This document shows positions 46,701-57,266 of a stretch of DNA of 64,000 nucleotides, piece after piece (position 1 is the stretch's first letter; the number at the start of each line of letters is the position of its first letter). The stretch lies in the NCBI GenBank assembly GCA_023091665.1, contig JALJCQ010000001.1, positions 1,984,001 to 2,048,000 of the forward strand, read 5' to 3'. Made by a program: the position numbers and the translations under genes. This DNA comes from Pythium myriotylum (taxonomy: Eukaryota; Oomycota; Peronosporomycetes; Pythiales; Pythiaceae). The notes below the pieces were generated by a model. The model was not told the DNA's origin and searched no databases. It was given only the letters and a program-made list of their open reading frames with translations.

Positions 46701-48165
46701 CAAGGAAACCGCCGAAGGACTCGTCGAGCGGTACAAGGCTCGACTCGTTGCCAAGGGGTTCCTGCAGAAGTACGGCATCGACTTCGAAGAGACATTCGCA
46801 CCCGTCGCCAAGTTCACGTCGATCCGCACCATCCTCAGCATCGCCGCTCGACACAAGCTCATGATCCATCAGATGGATGTCAAGACGGCGTTCCTGAACG
46901 GCAACCTCGACGAAGAAATCTACATGAAGCAGCCCGAAGGCTTCGTCGACCAGCGCCACCCGGACTACGTGTGCAAGCTGAAGCGCTCGCTCTACGGTCT
47001 CAAGCAGTCGCCCCGCATGTGGAACCAGACCATCGACGCCTTCATGCGCAAGGTCGGCTTCACCAAGTGCGAGATGGACCACTGCGTGTACGTCAAGCGG
47101 AGCGGCTCAGCGATGATCTTCGTGGTGATCTACGTCGACGACCTCATCCTCGCCTGCAACAGCCTCGAGTTGCTCACGGCGACCAAGCGTGCACTCAGCG
47201 AACGCTTCGAGATGTCCGACCTCGGCGAACTCAAGTACTGCCTCGGCATGGAAGTTGATCAAGACCCCAAGTCCGGCGACGTGACCATGCGGCAGACCAA
47301 GTTCCTGCAGTCGATCCTGACCAAGTTCGGCATGCAAGACTGCAAACCAGTGAGGACTCCTCAAGACCCCGGACTCAAGCTGACCAAGGCCATGTGTGAA
47401 GGTGGTTGCAAGCACGAAGACACCATGAAGAACGTGCCGTACCGAAGTGCAGTCGGCGCACTCATGTACCTCATGGTCGGCACTCGACCAGACCTCGCAG
47501 CGGCAGTCGGCACACTCAGCCAGTTCGCCGCGGACCCGTGTCCAACACATTGGCAAGCTCTCAAGCGTGTGCTCCGATACCTGCAAGCGACTCCGACCTA
47601 CGGCCTGCAGTTCTCGGCATCGAACGACGGAAGACTGGTCGGCTACTCCGACGCCGACTGGGCTGGCGACATCGAGTCACGTCGAAGCACCAGCGGCTAC
47701 GTGTTCATGCTCAACGGCGGATGCATCAGCTGGCGCAGCAAGAAGCAGCGAACTGTCGCCCTCTCCTCGACCGAAGCAGAGTACATGGCTCTATCGGAAG
47801 CGATCCAAGAAGCCGTGTGGCTCAAGGCGTTCCTGTGCGAACTCGGTGAAGTTGCAAGCGACCAAGCGCTCACGGTGTACGAAGACAACCAAGGTGCGAT
47901 CGCGTTGGCCAAGAACCCCGAGTTCCACAAGCGCACCAAGCACATCGACATTCGCTACCACTTCGTTCGTGAGAAGGTCGAGGACGGTCAAGTGTGTCTG
48001 CAGTATTGCCCGACCCAAGACATGCTTGCCGACATCATGACCAAGCCGATCCCCACTGTCCAGTTCGACGTGCTCCGCACCAAGCTTGGTGTTCAAGACG
48101 CAGTCGAGTCGAGGGGGAGTGTTGAAGATGATGCGCCTCGAACCCAGCGTCATCATTCCAGTTGA
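43792..48165 (+). CDS. gag-pol: gag-pol polyprotein of Y (intact reference copy)
   Basis: Single 1457-codon ORF making all proteins needed for retrotransposition in virus-like particles. Domains by residue: Gag of the UBN2 type about 15-215; CCHC zinc knuckle 240-253 followed by a Gly-Asn repeat; aspartic protease with DSG at 317-319; integrase HHCC finger 456-493 and DD35E core D521, D584, E620, then the C-terminal domain about 650-730; acidic low-complexity linker about 760-920; RT about 930-1175 with YVDD at 1114-1117; RNase H from about 1280 with D1287 and D1365. Integrase before RT defines the copia order. The start is the ATG in the primer site; TTG starts upstream in the LTR were not used because U5 is unlikely to be translated from there. 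The last 15 codons plus stop lie in the 3' LTR. There is no gag/pol stop or frameshift. Confidence 0.96.
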   Translation: MSPSPADSASTDFASPAFAMDSTTPARINKFDGTNFHTWKFKMQMVLEERDVWEVVCGEVKLEQCQTDADRALFKKKSRKALAMICLAMEDSQLPLVRSASGAQDAWSRLEEHFEKKSLANKLFLRRRFFTTMMEEGDDVLTHINKLKTLAEQLDAVGAPVSEDDLVITLLGSLSESYQFLITALESRVDALTWELVTSRLLHEDMKRKEQGGDGATLGQAFMTSDAKPKGRAVKKTGTCNYCGKIGHWAAECHSRVKDNGNGNGNSGGNGNGNGNGNPRQRFQRANLARDEDPGEYLFSVGKTQGKSSQSTAWLVDSGATQHMSRTKQFMMNYKKIDPVDVHLADDGTVQAVGVGDILMSMKTPSGVKKGLLTNVWHIPKLSRNLFSVGRFTEDVAPVTFDKDGCFVVLKGAKRTIGTRIGKGLFKLNMSPVSIEAAHAASTRRGRAMSKSYLWHLRLGHIGFSGLEAIVKKDLADGLDIGSVQEWEVCEGCALGKLTRVKFQSGTTKRSANLLDVVYSDVAGPMKTPTFGGMKYFATFTDDKSRLCKLYLMRSKDEVYDKFVEFVNWAENQTGRRVKVLRTDGGGEYQSAKLAKFCRKRGIEHDVTPPYTPQLNGVAERMNRTIGECGRCKLHHANLSDEYWGEAVMTAVEVRNRLPTRAQDLYKSPYEEWYGKKPLLANFKVFGCHAYVHVPKEKRSKFDARAILCRFLGYSDHEKAYRFEEIATGRIVISRDAQFMEDTFDDGKREEPWSKSVEFRDDEDDEDQDEATDNQDDEDMGEQPASPAPSQRSYERPEWQQGQRSQRPAAPASAQQPNVDYAPGSKRHSRTHSLENLAEPPVEKRYGRVGRTSGATPPPTQGSRTSLEDLSALLTSIEEEGVEDEDEEGEDVQEQGGEDQDYDLEEFALVVNSGGELPTSFKSAMESDDASNWKEACDSELESLKKNETWDLVPLPAGRKAITSKWVFKVKETAEGLVERYKARLVAKGFLQKYGIDFEETFAPVAKFTSIRTILSIAARHKLMIHQMDVKTAFLNGNLDEEIYMKQPEGFVDQRHPDYVCKLKRSLYGLKQSPRMWNQTIDAFMRKVGFTKCEMDHCVYVKRSGSAMIFVVIYVDDLILACNSLELLTATKRALSERFEMSDLGELKYCLGMEVDQDPKSGDVTMRQTKFLQSILTKFGMQDCKPVRTPQDPGLKLTKAMCEGGCKHEDTMKNVPYRSAVGALMYLMVGTRPDLAAAVGTLSQFAADPCPTHWQALKRVLRYLQATPTYGLQFSASNDGRLVGYSDADWAGDIESRRSTSGYVFMLNGGCISWRSKKQRTVALSSTEAEYMALSEAIQEAVWLKAFLCELGEVASDQALTVYEDNQGAIALAKNPEFHKRTKHIDIRYHFVREKVEDGQVCLQYCPTQDMLADIMTKPIPTVQFDVLRTKLGVQDAVESRGSVEDDAPRTQRHHSS
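44570..44626 (+). repeat. GGCAAC hexanucleotide repeat in gag
   Basis: Repeats encode a Gly-Asn run just after the zinc knuckle. Unit number and the position of the central Ser-Gly-Gly differ between copies (for example N, H, J right half, T2), always in frame. It is a flexible spacer before protease and a replication-slippage marker. Confidence 0.9.
46072..46130 (+). repeat. GAT/GAA trinucleotide-rich acidic tract
   Basis: Encodes Asp/Glu runs in the linker between integrase and RT. Length varies in frame between copies: longest in T4 and T5, shortest in N, different arrangement in M, H, X and W. No conserved domain is seen here. Confidence 0.88.
46475..46487 (+). other. Internal polypurine tract 1
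   Basis: A 13-nt purine run containing GGGGGAG, the same core as the 3' polypurine tract. A second run, AGGGGGAGAG, lies 55 bp downstream at 46530-46539. Both are in the linker region and retained in the copies checked. They could serve as extra plus-strand primers; this is inference. Confidence 0.5.
48111..48119 (+). promoter_or_regulatory. 3' polypurine tract
   Basis: GAGGGGGAG abuts the 3' LTR, the expected plus-strand primer. Equivalents: 35364, 55927 and 61571 on plus; starting at 3273, 7225, 11916, 20935, 25626, 30320 and 42424 on minus. It is absent from N and from H before the LTR of P. Confidence 0.93.
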
Positions 48166-48478
48166 AGCTCGGCAGTTGAAGCTCGGCTGTAGAAGATTCT
48201 CCTGCAGAAGATTCTCCGTGGAAGATTCGACATGTGGAAGATTCGACATGTGGAAGATTCTCCGTCTGGTTCTGGTTTGAATCCAGTGCCACCCATCGAC
48301 TTCGTTGAAGTATCCACGAAGTCAGTTTATGTTTGCATATGTTTACGATAGGTAGGACATACATTTGATTATGGTAGCGTAGGACACACACAGACGGCTT
48401 AGAGGTAGCAGTAGCGAACTAAGTCCCGATTAATTCACTTTGCATTTTGCATCCCACCAACCAAGCGACCTTCCAACA
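48120..48478 (+). repeat. LTR(+), 3' LTR of Y
   Basis: Complete 359-bp LTR, identical by eye to the 5' LTR at 43429. It is followed by the AGATC target duplication. The polyprotein stop codon is at 48163-48165. Confidence 0.97.
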
Positions 48479-51400
48479 AGATCATCGCTGAGCCGCTCCG
48501 CTTGACGTACACGCAGTGGTCCATCTCGCACTTGGTGAAGCCGACCTTGCGCATGAAGGCGTCGATGGTCTGGTTCCACATGCGGGGCGACTGCTTGAGA
48601 CCGTAGAGCGAGCGCTTGAGCTTGCACACGTAGTCGGGGTGGCGCTGGTCGACGAAGCCTTCGGGCTGCTTCATGTAGATTTCTTCGTCGAGGTTGCCGT
48701 TCAGGAACGCCGTCTTGACATCCATCTGATGGATCATGAGCTTGTGTCGAGCGGCGATGCTGAGGATGGTGCGGATCGACGTGAACTTGGCGACGGGTGC
48801 GAATGTCTCTTCGAAGTCGATGCCGTACTTCTGCAGGAACCCCTTGGCAACGAGTCGAGCCTTGTACCGCTCGACGAGTCCTTCGGCGGTTTCCTTGACC
48901 TTGAACACCCACTTGCTGGTGATGGCCTTGCGTCCGGCTGGCAAAGGGACTAGGTCCCATGTCTCGTTCTTCTTGAGCGACTCGAGCTCGGAGTCGCAGG
49001 CTTCCTTCCAGTTGCTGGCGTCGTCGGATTCCATCGCCGACTTGAACGATGTCGGCAACTCTCCCCCTGAATTCACGACGAGAGCAAACTCTTCGTGGTC
49101 TTGATCTTCTCCCCCTTGTTCTTGCACGTCTTCGCCTTCTTCGTCTTCATCTTCTACGCCTTCCTCTTCGATCGACGTGAGCAGTGCAGACAGATCTTCG
49201 AGCGATGTCCTTGGACCTTGCGTGGGTGGTGGAGTCGCACCACTTGTGCGACCAACCCGTCCGTAGCGCTTCTCAACTGGCGGTTCAGCCAGGTTCTCGA
49301 GCGAGTGCGTGCGAGAGTGGCGCTTGGACCCTGGTGCGTAGTCGACATTCGGCTGCTGGGCCGATGCTGGTGCTGCTGGACGCTGCGACCGCTGGCCCTG
49401 TTGCCACTCCGGTCGCTCGTAGCTGCGCTGACTTGGTGCTGGTGAGGCTGGCTGCTCACCCATGTCTTCATCATCTTGGTTGTCGGTTGCTTCATCTTGA
49501 TCTTGATCATCATCCTCGTCGCGGAACTCGACGGACTTGCTCCAGGGTTCTTCGCGCTTGCCATCGTCGAATGTGTCTTCCATGAACTGCGCGTCTCGAC
49601 TGATGACGATCCGACCGGTTGCGATTTCTTCAAACCGATACGCCTTCTCGTGGTCCGAGTAGCCGAGGAACCGACACAAGATGGCTCGGGCGTCGAACTT
49701 CGACCGCTTCTCCTTGGGCACGTGGACGTACGCATGGCAGCCGAACACCTTGAAGTTGGCGAGCAAGGGCTTCTTCCCGTACCATTCTTCGTACGGCGAC
49801 TTGTACAAGTCTTGAGCGCGGGTCGGAAGTCGGTTGCGAACTTCGACTGCAGTCATGACGGCTTCGCCCCAGTACTCGTCGGACAAGTTGGCATGGTGGA
49901 GCTTGCAACGACCACACTCACCGATGGTTCGGTTCATGCGCTCCGCCACACCGTTCAACTGAGGCGTGTATGGCGGCGTGACATCGTGCTCGATGCCATG
50001 CTTGCGACAGAACTTGGCAAGCTTGGCCGACTGGTACTCGCCGCCGCCGTCGGTTCGAAGCACCTTGACTCGACGACCGGTTTGGTTCTCGGCCCAGTTG
50101 ACGAACTCGACGAACTTGTCGTAGACTTCGTCCTTGGACCGCATCAGGTACAACTTGCACAGTCGAGACTTGTCGTCGGTGAACGTGGCAAAGTACTTCA
50201 TGCCGCCGAAAGTCGGAGTCTTCATGGGGCCGGCCACATCGCTGTACACGACGTCAAGCAGATTCGCAGACCGCTTGGTCGTGCCCGACTGGAACTTGAC
50301 GCGAGTCAGCTTGCCGAGTGCACAGCCTTCACAGACCTCCCACTCTTGCACAGACCCGATATCGAGTCCGTCGGCGAGGTCCTTCTTGACGATGGCTTCG
50401 AGTCCGCTGAAGCCGATGTGACCGAGTCGGAGGTGCCACAGGTACGACTTGGACATGGCGCGACCTCGTCTTGTACTGGCGGCGTGGGCTGCTTCAGTCG
50501 ACACTGGAGACATGTTGAGCTTGAACAGACCCTTGCCGATTCGAGTGCCGATGGTCCGCTTGGCGCCCTTGAGAACGACGAAGCAACCGTCCTTGTCGAA
50601 CGTCACGGGAGCAACGTCCTCCGTGAATCTTCCGACCGAGAACAGGTTGCGGCTGATATGCCACACGTTGGTGAGCAAACCCTTCTTGACACCGCTTGGA
50701 GTCTTCATCGACATGAGAATGTCTCCCACGCCAACCGCTTGGACCGTGCCATCATCGGCCAGATGCACGTCGACTGGGTCAATCTTCTTGTAGTTCATCA
50801 TGAACTGCTTGGTTCGCGACATGTGCTGAGTCGCACCCGAGTCGACCAACCACGCCGTGGATTGACTCGACTTGCCTTGGGTCTTCCCGACCGAGAACAG
50901 GTACTCGCCGGGGTCTTCATCTCGCGCAAGGTTGGCTCGCTGGAACCGTTGCCGAGGGTTGCCGTTTCCGTTGCCGTTGCCGCCGGAGTTGCCGTTGCCG
51001 TTGCCGTTGCCGTTGTCCTTGACACGCGAGTGGCACTCCGCGGCCCAATGACCGATCTTGCCGCAGTAGTTGCACGTGCCAGTCTTCTTGACTGCACGGC
51101 CCTTGGGCTTCGCGTCACTTGTCATGAACGCTTGGCCAAGCGTGGCTCCGTCGCCACCTTGCTCCTTGCGCTTCATGTCTTCGTGGAGCAGCCGAGACGT
51201 CACGAGTTCCCACGTGAGCGCGTCGACACGCGACTCCAACGCCGTGATGAGGAACTGGTACGACTCGCTGAGACTGCCGAGAAGCGTGATCACCAAGTCG
51301 TCTTCGCTGACCGGAGCGCCGACTGCGTCGAGTTGCTCCGCCAGGGTCTTGAGCTTGTTGATGTGCGTGAGCACATCGTCACCTTCTTCCATCATGGTCG

Positions 51401-51791
51401 TGAAGAAACGACGACGAAGAAAGAGCTTGTTGGCAAGGCTCTTCTTCTCGAAGTGTTCTTCCAGTCTTGACCATGCATCTTGCGCACCACTCGCCGACCG
51501 AACCAGCGGGAGCTGCGAGTCTTCCATCGCGAGACAGATCATCGCGAGCGCCTTGCGAGACTTCTTCTTGAAGAGGGCTCGGTCCGCGTCGGTCTGGCAC
51601 TGCTCGAGTTTGACCTCTCCACAGACAACTTCCCAGACGTCGCGTTCTTCGAGCACCATCTGCATCTTGAACTTCCATGTGTGGAAGTTGGTTCCGTCGA
51701 ACTTGTTGATGCGGGCTGGGGTGGTCGAATCCATGGCGAAGGCTGGGGAGGCGAAGTCGGTGGAGGCAGAGTCGGCTGGGCTTGGGCTCAT
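48479..51791 (-). pseudogene. X gag-pol, 5' part (Gag to RT)
   Basis: Minus-strand N-terminal three quarters of X, from the ATG in the primer site (51784-51795) through Gag, protease, integrase and the first part of RT, up to the AGATC site of Y. The frame is open. A 9-bp deletion near 50655 removes three residues (Pro-Lys-Leu) between protease and the integrase zinc finger; W has the same deletion. It is continued at 42378-43428. Confidence 0.92.
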
Positions 51792-51795
51792 AACC

Positions 51796-51913
51796 TGTTG
51801 GAAGGTCGCTTGGTTGGTGGGATGCAAAATGCAAAGTGAATTGATCGGGACTTAGTTCGCTACTGCTACCTCTAAGCCGTCTGTGTGTGTCCTACGCTAC
51901 CATAATCAAATGT
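51796..51913 (-). repeat. LTR(-), first part of X's 5' LTR
   Basis: First 118 bp of the minus LTR, cut at AATGT (51909-51913) by Z. It contains the U5 end and the core promoter, which remain attached to the X gag-pol frame. Confidence 0.95.
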
Positions 51914-52272
51914 TGTTGAAGATGATGCGCCTCGAACCCAGCGTCATCATTCCAGTTGAAGCTCGGCAGTTGAAGCTCGGCTGTAGAAGATTCTCCTGCA
52001 GAAGATTCTCCGTGGAAGATTCGACATGTGGAAGATTCGACATGTGGAAGATTCTCCGTCTGGTTCTGGTTTGAATCCAGTGCCACCCATCGACTTCGTT
52101 GAAGTATCCACGAAGTCAGTTTATGTTTGCATATGTTTACGATAGGTAGGACATACATTTGATTATGGTAGCGTAGGACACACACAGACGGCTTAGAGGT
52201 AGCAGTAGCGAACTAAGTCCCGATCAATTCACTTTGCATTTTGCATCCCACCAACCAAGCGACCTTTCAACA
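51914..52272 (+). repeat. LTR(+), 5' LTR of Z
   Basis: Complete 359-bp LTR ending CCTTTCAACA. The left flank AATGT is X's LTR; the right flank is the primer site at 52273-52284. Confidence 0.95.
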
Positions 52273-52276
52273 GGTT

Positions 52277-55200
52277 ATGAGCCCAAGCCCAGCCGACTCT
52301 GCCTCCACCGACTTCGCCTCCCCAGCCTTCGCCATGGATTCGACCACCCCAGCCCGCATCAACAAGTTCGACGGAACCAACTTCCACACATGGAAGTTCA
52401 AGATGCAGATGGTGCTCGAAGAACGCGACGTCTGGGAAGTTGTCTGTGGAGAGGTCAAACTCGAGCAGTGCCAGACCGACGCGGACCGAGCCCTCTTCAA
52501 GAAGAAGTCTCGCAAGGCGCTCGCGATGATCTGTCTCGCGATGGAAGACTCGCAGCTCCCGCTGGTTCGGTCGGCGAGTGGTGCGCAAGATGCATGGTCA
52601 AGACTGGAAGAACACTTCGAGAAGAAGAGCCTTGCCAACAAGCTCTTTCTTCGTCGTCGTTTCTTCACGACCATGATGGAAGAAGGTGACGATGTGCTCA
52701 CGCACATCAACAAGCTCAAGACCCTGGCCGAGCAACTCGACGCAGTCGGCGCTCCGGTCAGCGAAGACGACTTGGTGATCACGCTTCTCGGCAGTCTCAG
52801 CGAGTCGTACCAGTTCCTCATCACGGCGTTGGAGTCGCGTGTCGACGCGCTCACGTGGGAACTCGTGACGTCTCGGCTGCTCCATGAAGACATGAAGCGC
52901 AAGGAGCAAGGTGGCGACGGAGCCACGCTTGGGCAAGCGTTCATGACAAGTGACGCGAAGCCCAAGGGCCGTGCAGTCAAGAAGACTGGCACGTGCAACT
53001 ACTGCGGCAAGATCGGTCATTGGGCCGCGGAGTGCCACTCGCGTGTCAAGGACAACGGCAACGGCAACGGCAACTCCGGCGGCAACGGCAACGGCAACGG
53101 AAACGGCAACCCTCGGCAACGGTTCCAGCGAGCCAACCTTGCGCGAGATGAAGACCCCGGCGAGTACCTGTTCTCGGTCGGGAAGACCCAAGGCAAGTCG
53201 AGTCAATCCACGGCGTGGTTGGTCGACTCGGGTGCGACTCAGCACATGTCGCGAACCAAGCAGTTCATGATGAACTACAAGAAGATTGACCCAGTCGACG
53301 TGCATCTGGCCGATGATGGCACGGTCCAAGCAGTTGGCGTGGGAGACATTCTCATGTCGATGAAGACTCCAAGCGGTGTCAAGAAGGGTTTGCTCACCAA
53401 CGTGTGGCATATCCCCAAGCTCAGCCGCAACCTGTTCTCGGTCGGAAGATTCACGGAGGACGTTGCTCCCGTGACGTTCGACAAGGACGGTTGCTTCGTC
53501 GTTCTCAAGGGCGCCAAGCGGACCATCGGCACTCGTATCGGCAAGGGTCTGTTCAAGCTCAACATGTCTCCAGTGTCGACTGAAGCAGCCCACGCCGCCA
53601 GTACAAGACGAGGTCGCGCCATGTCCAAGTCGTACCTGTGGCACCTCCGACTCGGTCACATCGGCTTCAGCGGTCTCGAAGCCATCGTCAAGAAGGACCT
53701 CGCCGACGGACTCGACATTGGGTCTGTGCAAGAGTGGGAGGTCTGTGAAGGCTGTGCACTCGGCAAGCTGACTCGCGTCAAGTTCCAGTCGGGCACGACC
53801 AAGCGGTCTGCGAATCTGCTTGACGTCGTGTACAGCGATGTGGCCGGCCCCATGAAGACTCCGACTTTCGGCGGCATGAAGTACTTTGCCACCTTCACCG
53901 ACGACAAGTCTCGACTGTGCAAGTTGTACCTGATGCGGTCCAAGGACGAAGTCTACGACAAGTTCGTCGAGTTCGTCAACTGGGCCGAGAACCAAACCGG
54001 TCGTCGAGTCAAGGTGCTTCGAACCGACGGCGGCGGCGAGTACCAGTCGGCCAAGCTTGCCAAGTTCTGTCGCAAGCGTGGCATCGAGCACGATGTCACG
54101 CCGCCATACACGCCTCAGTTGAACGGTGTGGCGGAGCGCATGAACCGAACCATCGGTGAGTGTGGTCGTTGCAAGCTCCACCATGCCAACTTGTCCGACG
54201 AGTACTGGGGCGAAGCCGTCATGACTGCAGTCGAAGTTCGCAACCGACTTCCGACCGTAGAAGATGAAGACGAAGAAGGCGAAGACGTGCAAGAACAAGG
54301 GGGAGAAGACCAAGATTACGAAGAGTTTGCTCTCGTCGTGAATTCAGGGGGAGAGTTGCCGACATCGTTCAAGTCGGCGATGGAATCCGACGACGCCAGC
54401 AACTGGAAGGAAGCCTGCGACTCCGAGCTCGAGTCGCTCAAGAAGAACGAGACCTGGGACCTAGTCCCTTTGCCAGCCGGACGCAAGGCCATCACCAGCA
54501 AGTGGGTGTTCAAGGTCAAGGAAACCGCCGAAGGACTTGTCGAACGGTACAAGGCTCGACTCGTTGCCAAGGGGTTCCTGCAGAAGTACGGCATCGACTT
54601 CGAAGAGACATTCGCACCCGTCGCCAAGTTCACGTCGATCCGCACCATCCTCAGCATCGCCGCTCGACACAAGCTCATGATCCATCAGATGGATGTCAAG
54701 ACGGCGTTCCTGAACGGCAACCTCGACGAAGAAATCTACATGAAGCAGCCCGAAGGCTTCGTCGACCAGCGCCACCCCGACTACGTGTGCAAGCTCAAGC
54801 GCTCGCTCTACGGTCTCAAGCAGTCGCCACGCATGTGGAACCAGACCATCGACGCCTTCATGCGCAAGGTCGGCTTCACCAAGTGCGAGATGGACCACTG
54901 CGTGTACGTCAAGCGGAGCGGCTCAGCGATGATCTTCGTGGTGATCTACGTCGACGACCTCATCCTCGCCTGCAACAGCCTCGAGTTGCTCACGGCGACC
55001 AAGCGTGCACTCAGCGAACGCTTCGAGATGTCCGACCTCGGCGAACTCAAGTACTGCCTCGGCATGGAAGTTGATCAAGACCCCAAGTCCGGCGACGTGA
55101 CCATGCGGCAGACCAAGTTCCTGCAGTCGATCCTGACCAAGTTCGGTATGCAAGACTGCAAACCAGTGAGGACTCCTCAAGACCCCGGACTCAAGCTGAC

Positions 55201-55981
55201 CAAGGCCATGTGTGAAGGTGGTTGCAAGCACGAAGACACCATGAAGAACGTGCCGTACCGAAGTGCAGTCGGCGCACTCATGTACCTCATGGTCGGCACT
55301 CGACCAGACCTCGCAGCGGCAGTCGGCACACTCAGCCAGTTCGCCGCGGACCCGTGTCCAACACATTGGCAAGCTCTCAAGCGTGTGCTCCGGTATCTGC
55401 AAGCGACTCCGACGTACGGCCTGCAGTTCTCGGCACCGAACGACGGAAGACTGGTCGGCTACTCCGACGCCGACTGGGCTGGCGACATCGAGTCACGTCG
55501 AAGCACCAGCGGCTACGTGTTCATGCTCAACGGCGGATGCATCAGCTGGCGCAGCAAGAAGCAGCGAACTGTCGCCCTCTCCTCGACCGAAGCAGAGTAC
55601 ATGGCTCTATCGGAAGCGATCCAAGAAGCCGTGTGGCTCAAGGCGTTCCTGTGCGAACTCGGCGAAGTTGCAAGCGACCAAGCGCTCACGGTGTACGAAG
55701 ACAACCAAGGTGCGATCGCGTTGGCCAAGAACCCCGAGTTCCACAAGCGCACCAAGCACATCGACATTCGCTATCACTTCGTTCGTGAGAAGGTCGAGGA
55801 CGGTCAAGTGTCTCTCCAGTATTGCCCGACCCAAGACATGCTTGCCGACATCATGACCAAGCCGATCCCCACTGTCCAGTTCGACGTGCTCCGCACCAAG
55901 CTTGGTGTTCAAGACGCAGTCGAGTCGAGGGGGAGTGTTGAAGATGATGCGCCTCGAACCCAGCGTCATCATTCCAGTTGA
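52277..55981 (+). CDS. gag-pol of Z with in-frame deletion of the integrase C-terminus
   Basis: Uninterrupted 1234-codon ORF. Gag, zinc knuckle, protease, integrase HHCC and DD35E core, RT and RNase H are all present. At 54256/54257 the frame jumps from the end of the integrase core (after EVRNRLPT) to the last part of the acidic linker (VEDEDEE). This removes 219 residues relative to W, including the conserved integrase C-terminal domain with its FGC and FLGY motifs. The missing domain normally contributes to DNA binding, so this integrase is probably inactive alone. One substitution (Pro for Ser in FSA-x-NDG) is private to Z. Confidence 0.9.
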   Translation: MSPSPADSASTDFASPAFAMDSTTPARINKFDGTNFHTWKFKMQMVLEERDVWEVVCGEVKLEQCQTDADRALFKKKSRKALAMICLAMEDSQLPLVRSASGAQDAWSRLEEHFEKKSLANKLFLRRRFFTTMMEEGDDVLTHINKLKTLAEQLDAVGAPVSEDDLVITLLGSLSESYQFLITALESRVDALTWELVTSRLLHEDMKRKEQGGDGATLGQAFMTSDAKPKGRAVKKTGTCNYCGKIGHWAAECHSRVKDNGNGNGNSGGNGNGNGNGNPRQRFQRANLARDEDPGEYLFSVGKTQGKSSQSTAWLVDSGATQHMSRTKQFMMNYKKIDPVDVHLADDGTVQAVGVGDILMSMKTPSGVKKGLLTNVWHIPKLSRNLFSVGRFTEDVAPVTFDKDGCFVVLKGAKRTIGTRIGKGLFKLNMSPVSTEAAHAASTRRGRAMSKSYLWHLRLGHIGFSGLEAIVKKDLADGLDIGSVQEWEVCEGCALGKLTRVKFQSGTTKRSANLLDVVYSDVAGPMKTPTFGGMKYFATFTDDKSRLCKLYLMRSKDEVYDKFVEFVNWAENQTGRRVKVLRTDGGGEYQSAKLAKFCRKRGIEHDVTPPYTPQLNGVAERMNRTIGECGRCKLHHANLSDEYWGEAVMTAVEVRNRLPTVEDEDEEGEDVQEQGGEDQDYEEFALVVNSGGELPTSFKSAMESDDASNWKEACDSELESLKKNETWDLVPLPAGRKAITSKWVFKVKETAEGLVERYKARLVAKGFLQKYGIDFEETFAPVAKFTSIRTILSIAARHKLMIHQMDVKTAFLNGNLDEEIYMKQPEGFVDQRHPDYVCKLKRSLYGLKQSPRMWNQTIDAFMRKVGFTKCEMDHCVYVKRSGSAMIFVVIYVDDLILACNSLELLTATKRALSERFEMSDLGELKYCLGMEVDQDPKSGDVTMRQTKFLQSILTKFGMQDCKPVRTPQDPGLKLTKAMCEGGCKHEDTMKNVPYRSAVGALMYLMVGTRPDLAAAVGTLSQFAADPCPTHWQALKRVLRYLQATPTYGLQFSAPNDGRLVGYSDADWAGDIESRRSTSGYVFMLNGGCISWRSKKQRTVALSSTEAEYMALSEAIQEAVWLKAFLCELGEVASDQALTVYEDNQGAIALAKNPEFHKRTKHIDIRYHFVREKVEDGQVSLQYCPTQDMLADIMTKPIPTVQFDVLRTKLGVQDAVESRGSVEDDAPRTQRHHSS

Positions 55982-56294
55982 AGCTCGGCAGTTGAAGCTC
56001 GGCTGTAGAAGATTCTCCTGCAGAAGATTCTCCGTGGAAGATTCGACATGTGGAAGATTCGACATGTGGAAGATTCTCCGTCTGGTTCTGGTTTGAATCC
56101 AGTGCCACCCATCGACTTCGTTGAAGTATCCACGAAGTCAGTTTATGTTTGCATATGTTTACGATAGGTAGGACATACATTTGATTATGGTAGCGTAGGA
56201 CACACACAGACGGCTTAGAGGTAGCAGTAGCGAACTAAGTCCCGATCAATTCACTTTGCATTTTGCATCCCACCAACCAAGCGACCTTTCAACA
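55936..56294 (+). repeat. LTR(+), 3' LTR of Z
   Basis: Complete 359-bp LTR ending CCTTTCAACA. It is followed by AATGT (56295-56299) and then the rest of X's LTR. Confidence 0.95.
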
Positions 56295-56556
56295 AATGTA
56301 TGTCCTACCTATCGTAAACATATGCAAACATAAACTGACTTCGTGGATACTTCAACGAAGTCGATGGGTGGCACTGGATTCAAACCAGAACCAGACGGAG
56401 AATCTTCCACATGTCGAATCTTCCACATGTCGAATCTTCCACATGTCGAATCTTCCACGGAGAATCTTCTGCAGGAGAATCTTCTACAGCCGAGCTTCAA
56501 CTGCCGAGCTTCAACTGGAATGATGACGCTGGGTTCGAGGCGCATCATCTTCAACA
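56295..56556 (-). repeat. LTR(-), second part of X's 5' LTR, three 16-bp units
   Basis: The remaining 262 bp of the minus LTR, including the 5-bp target duplication. It has three copies of the 16-bp unit (56403-56450), the only such LTR in the window. It ends CAACA and is followed by GTGCA of P. Confidence 0.95.
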
Positions 56557-56930
56557 GTGCAGTCAAGAAGACTGGCACGTGCAACTACTGCGGCAAGATC
56601 GGTCATTGGGCCGCGGAGTGCCACTCGCGTGTCAAGGACAACGGCAACGGCAACGGCAACTCCGGCGGCAACGGCAACGGAAACGGCAACCCTCGGCAAC
56701 GGTTCCAGCGAGCGAACCTTGCGCGAGATGAAGACCCCGGCGAGTACCTGTTCTCGGTCGGGAAGACCCAAGGCAAGTCGAGTCAATCCACGGCGTGGTT
56801 GGTCGACTCGGGTGCGACTCAGCACATGTCGCGAACCAAGCAGTTCATGATGAACTACAAGAAGATTGACCCAGTCGACGTGCATCTGGCCGATGATGGC
56901 ACGGTCCAAGCAGTTGGCGTGGGAGACATT
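56557..56930 (+). pseudogene. P gag-pol, part 2 (zinc knuckle and protease)
   Basis: Middle piece of P: the CCHC zinc knuckle, a short Gly-Asn repeat, and the protease with its DSG triad, ending at ACATT (56926-56930), the target site of W. It begins with GTGCA, matching the end of part 1 at 42000. The frame is open. Confidence 0.92.
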
Positions 56931-57262
56931 TGTTGAAGATGATGCGCCTCGAACCCAGCGTCATCATTCCAGTTGAAGCTCGGCAGTTGAAGCTCGGCTG
57001 TAGAAGATTCTCCTGCAGAAGATTCTCCGTGGAAGATTCGACATGTGGAAGATTCGACATGTGGAAGATTCTCCGTCTGGTTCTGGTTTGAATCCAGTGC
57101 CACCCATCGACTTCGTTGAAGTATCCACGAAGTCAGTTTATGTTTGCATATGTTTACGATAGGTAGGACACACACAGACGGCTTAGAGGTAGCAGTAGCG
57201 AACTAAGTCCCGATCAATTCACTTTGCATTTTGCATCCCACCAACCAAGCGACCTTCCAACA
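56931..57262 (+). repeat. LTR(+), 332 bp, 5' LTR of W
   Basis: It lacks the 27 bp between GTAGGACA repeats, exactly as in the LTR of P. The core promoter, primer site (57263-57274) and terminal repeats are intact. Confidence 0.95.
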
Positions 57263-57266
57263 GGTT

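Larger units (their letters stand above)
43429..48478 (+). mobile_element. Element Y (+), full length, TSD AGATC, identical LTRs
   Basis: Complete 5050-bp element: LTR 43429-43787, internal 43788-48119, LTR 48120-48478. It is flanked by AGATC at 43424-43428 and 48479-48483 and interrupts RT of X. The two LTRs look identical by eye, including the rare GATTAATTC variant. Primer site, polypurine tract and one long ORF are all intact. It is the best reference copy in the window and the best candidate for a recently active element. Confidence 0.96.
51914..56294 (+). mobile_element. Element Z (+) inserted in X's LTR, TSD AATGT, internally deleted
   Basis: LTR 51914-52272, internal 52273-55935, LTR 55936-56294, flanked by AATGT at 51909-51913 and 56295-56299. 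Both LTRs end CCTTTCAACA and look identical. The polypurine tract (55927-55935) and primer site are intact. An internal 657-bp deletion relative to W is shared with P. This looks like a deletion derivative that transposed after it was deleted, presumably with integrase from an intact copy. Confidence 0.92.
42001..56556 (-). mobile_element. Element X (-) inserted in P, TSD GTGCA
   Basis: Minus element bounded by LTRs at 42001-42359 and 51796-51913 plus 56295-56556, flanked by GTGCA at 41996-42000 and 56557-56561. Y is inserted in its RT and Z in its 5' LTR. At the left side a full LTR is followed by a 64-bp LTR remnant, a scar of a further insertion at AGCTT and LTR recombination. Without Y and Z it would be a near full-length element. 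Confidence 0.9.

Noticed and set aside
48119..48165. Pol III B-box-like sequence (GGTTCGAGGC) on the minus strand near the LTR start
   Set aside because: It matches the B-box core only loosely and no A-box was found at a suitable distance. It lies within a region that is also coding.
43792..48165. Envelope gene or other extra ORF making this a virus-like element
   Set aside because: RNase H is followed directly by the LTR; there is no room for a further gene and no signal peptide or membrane segment is seen.
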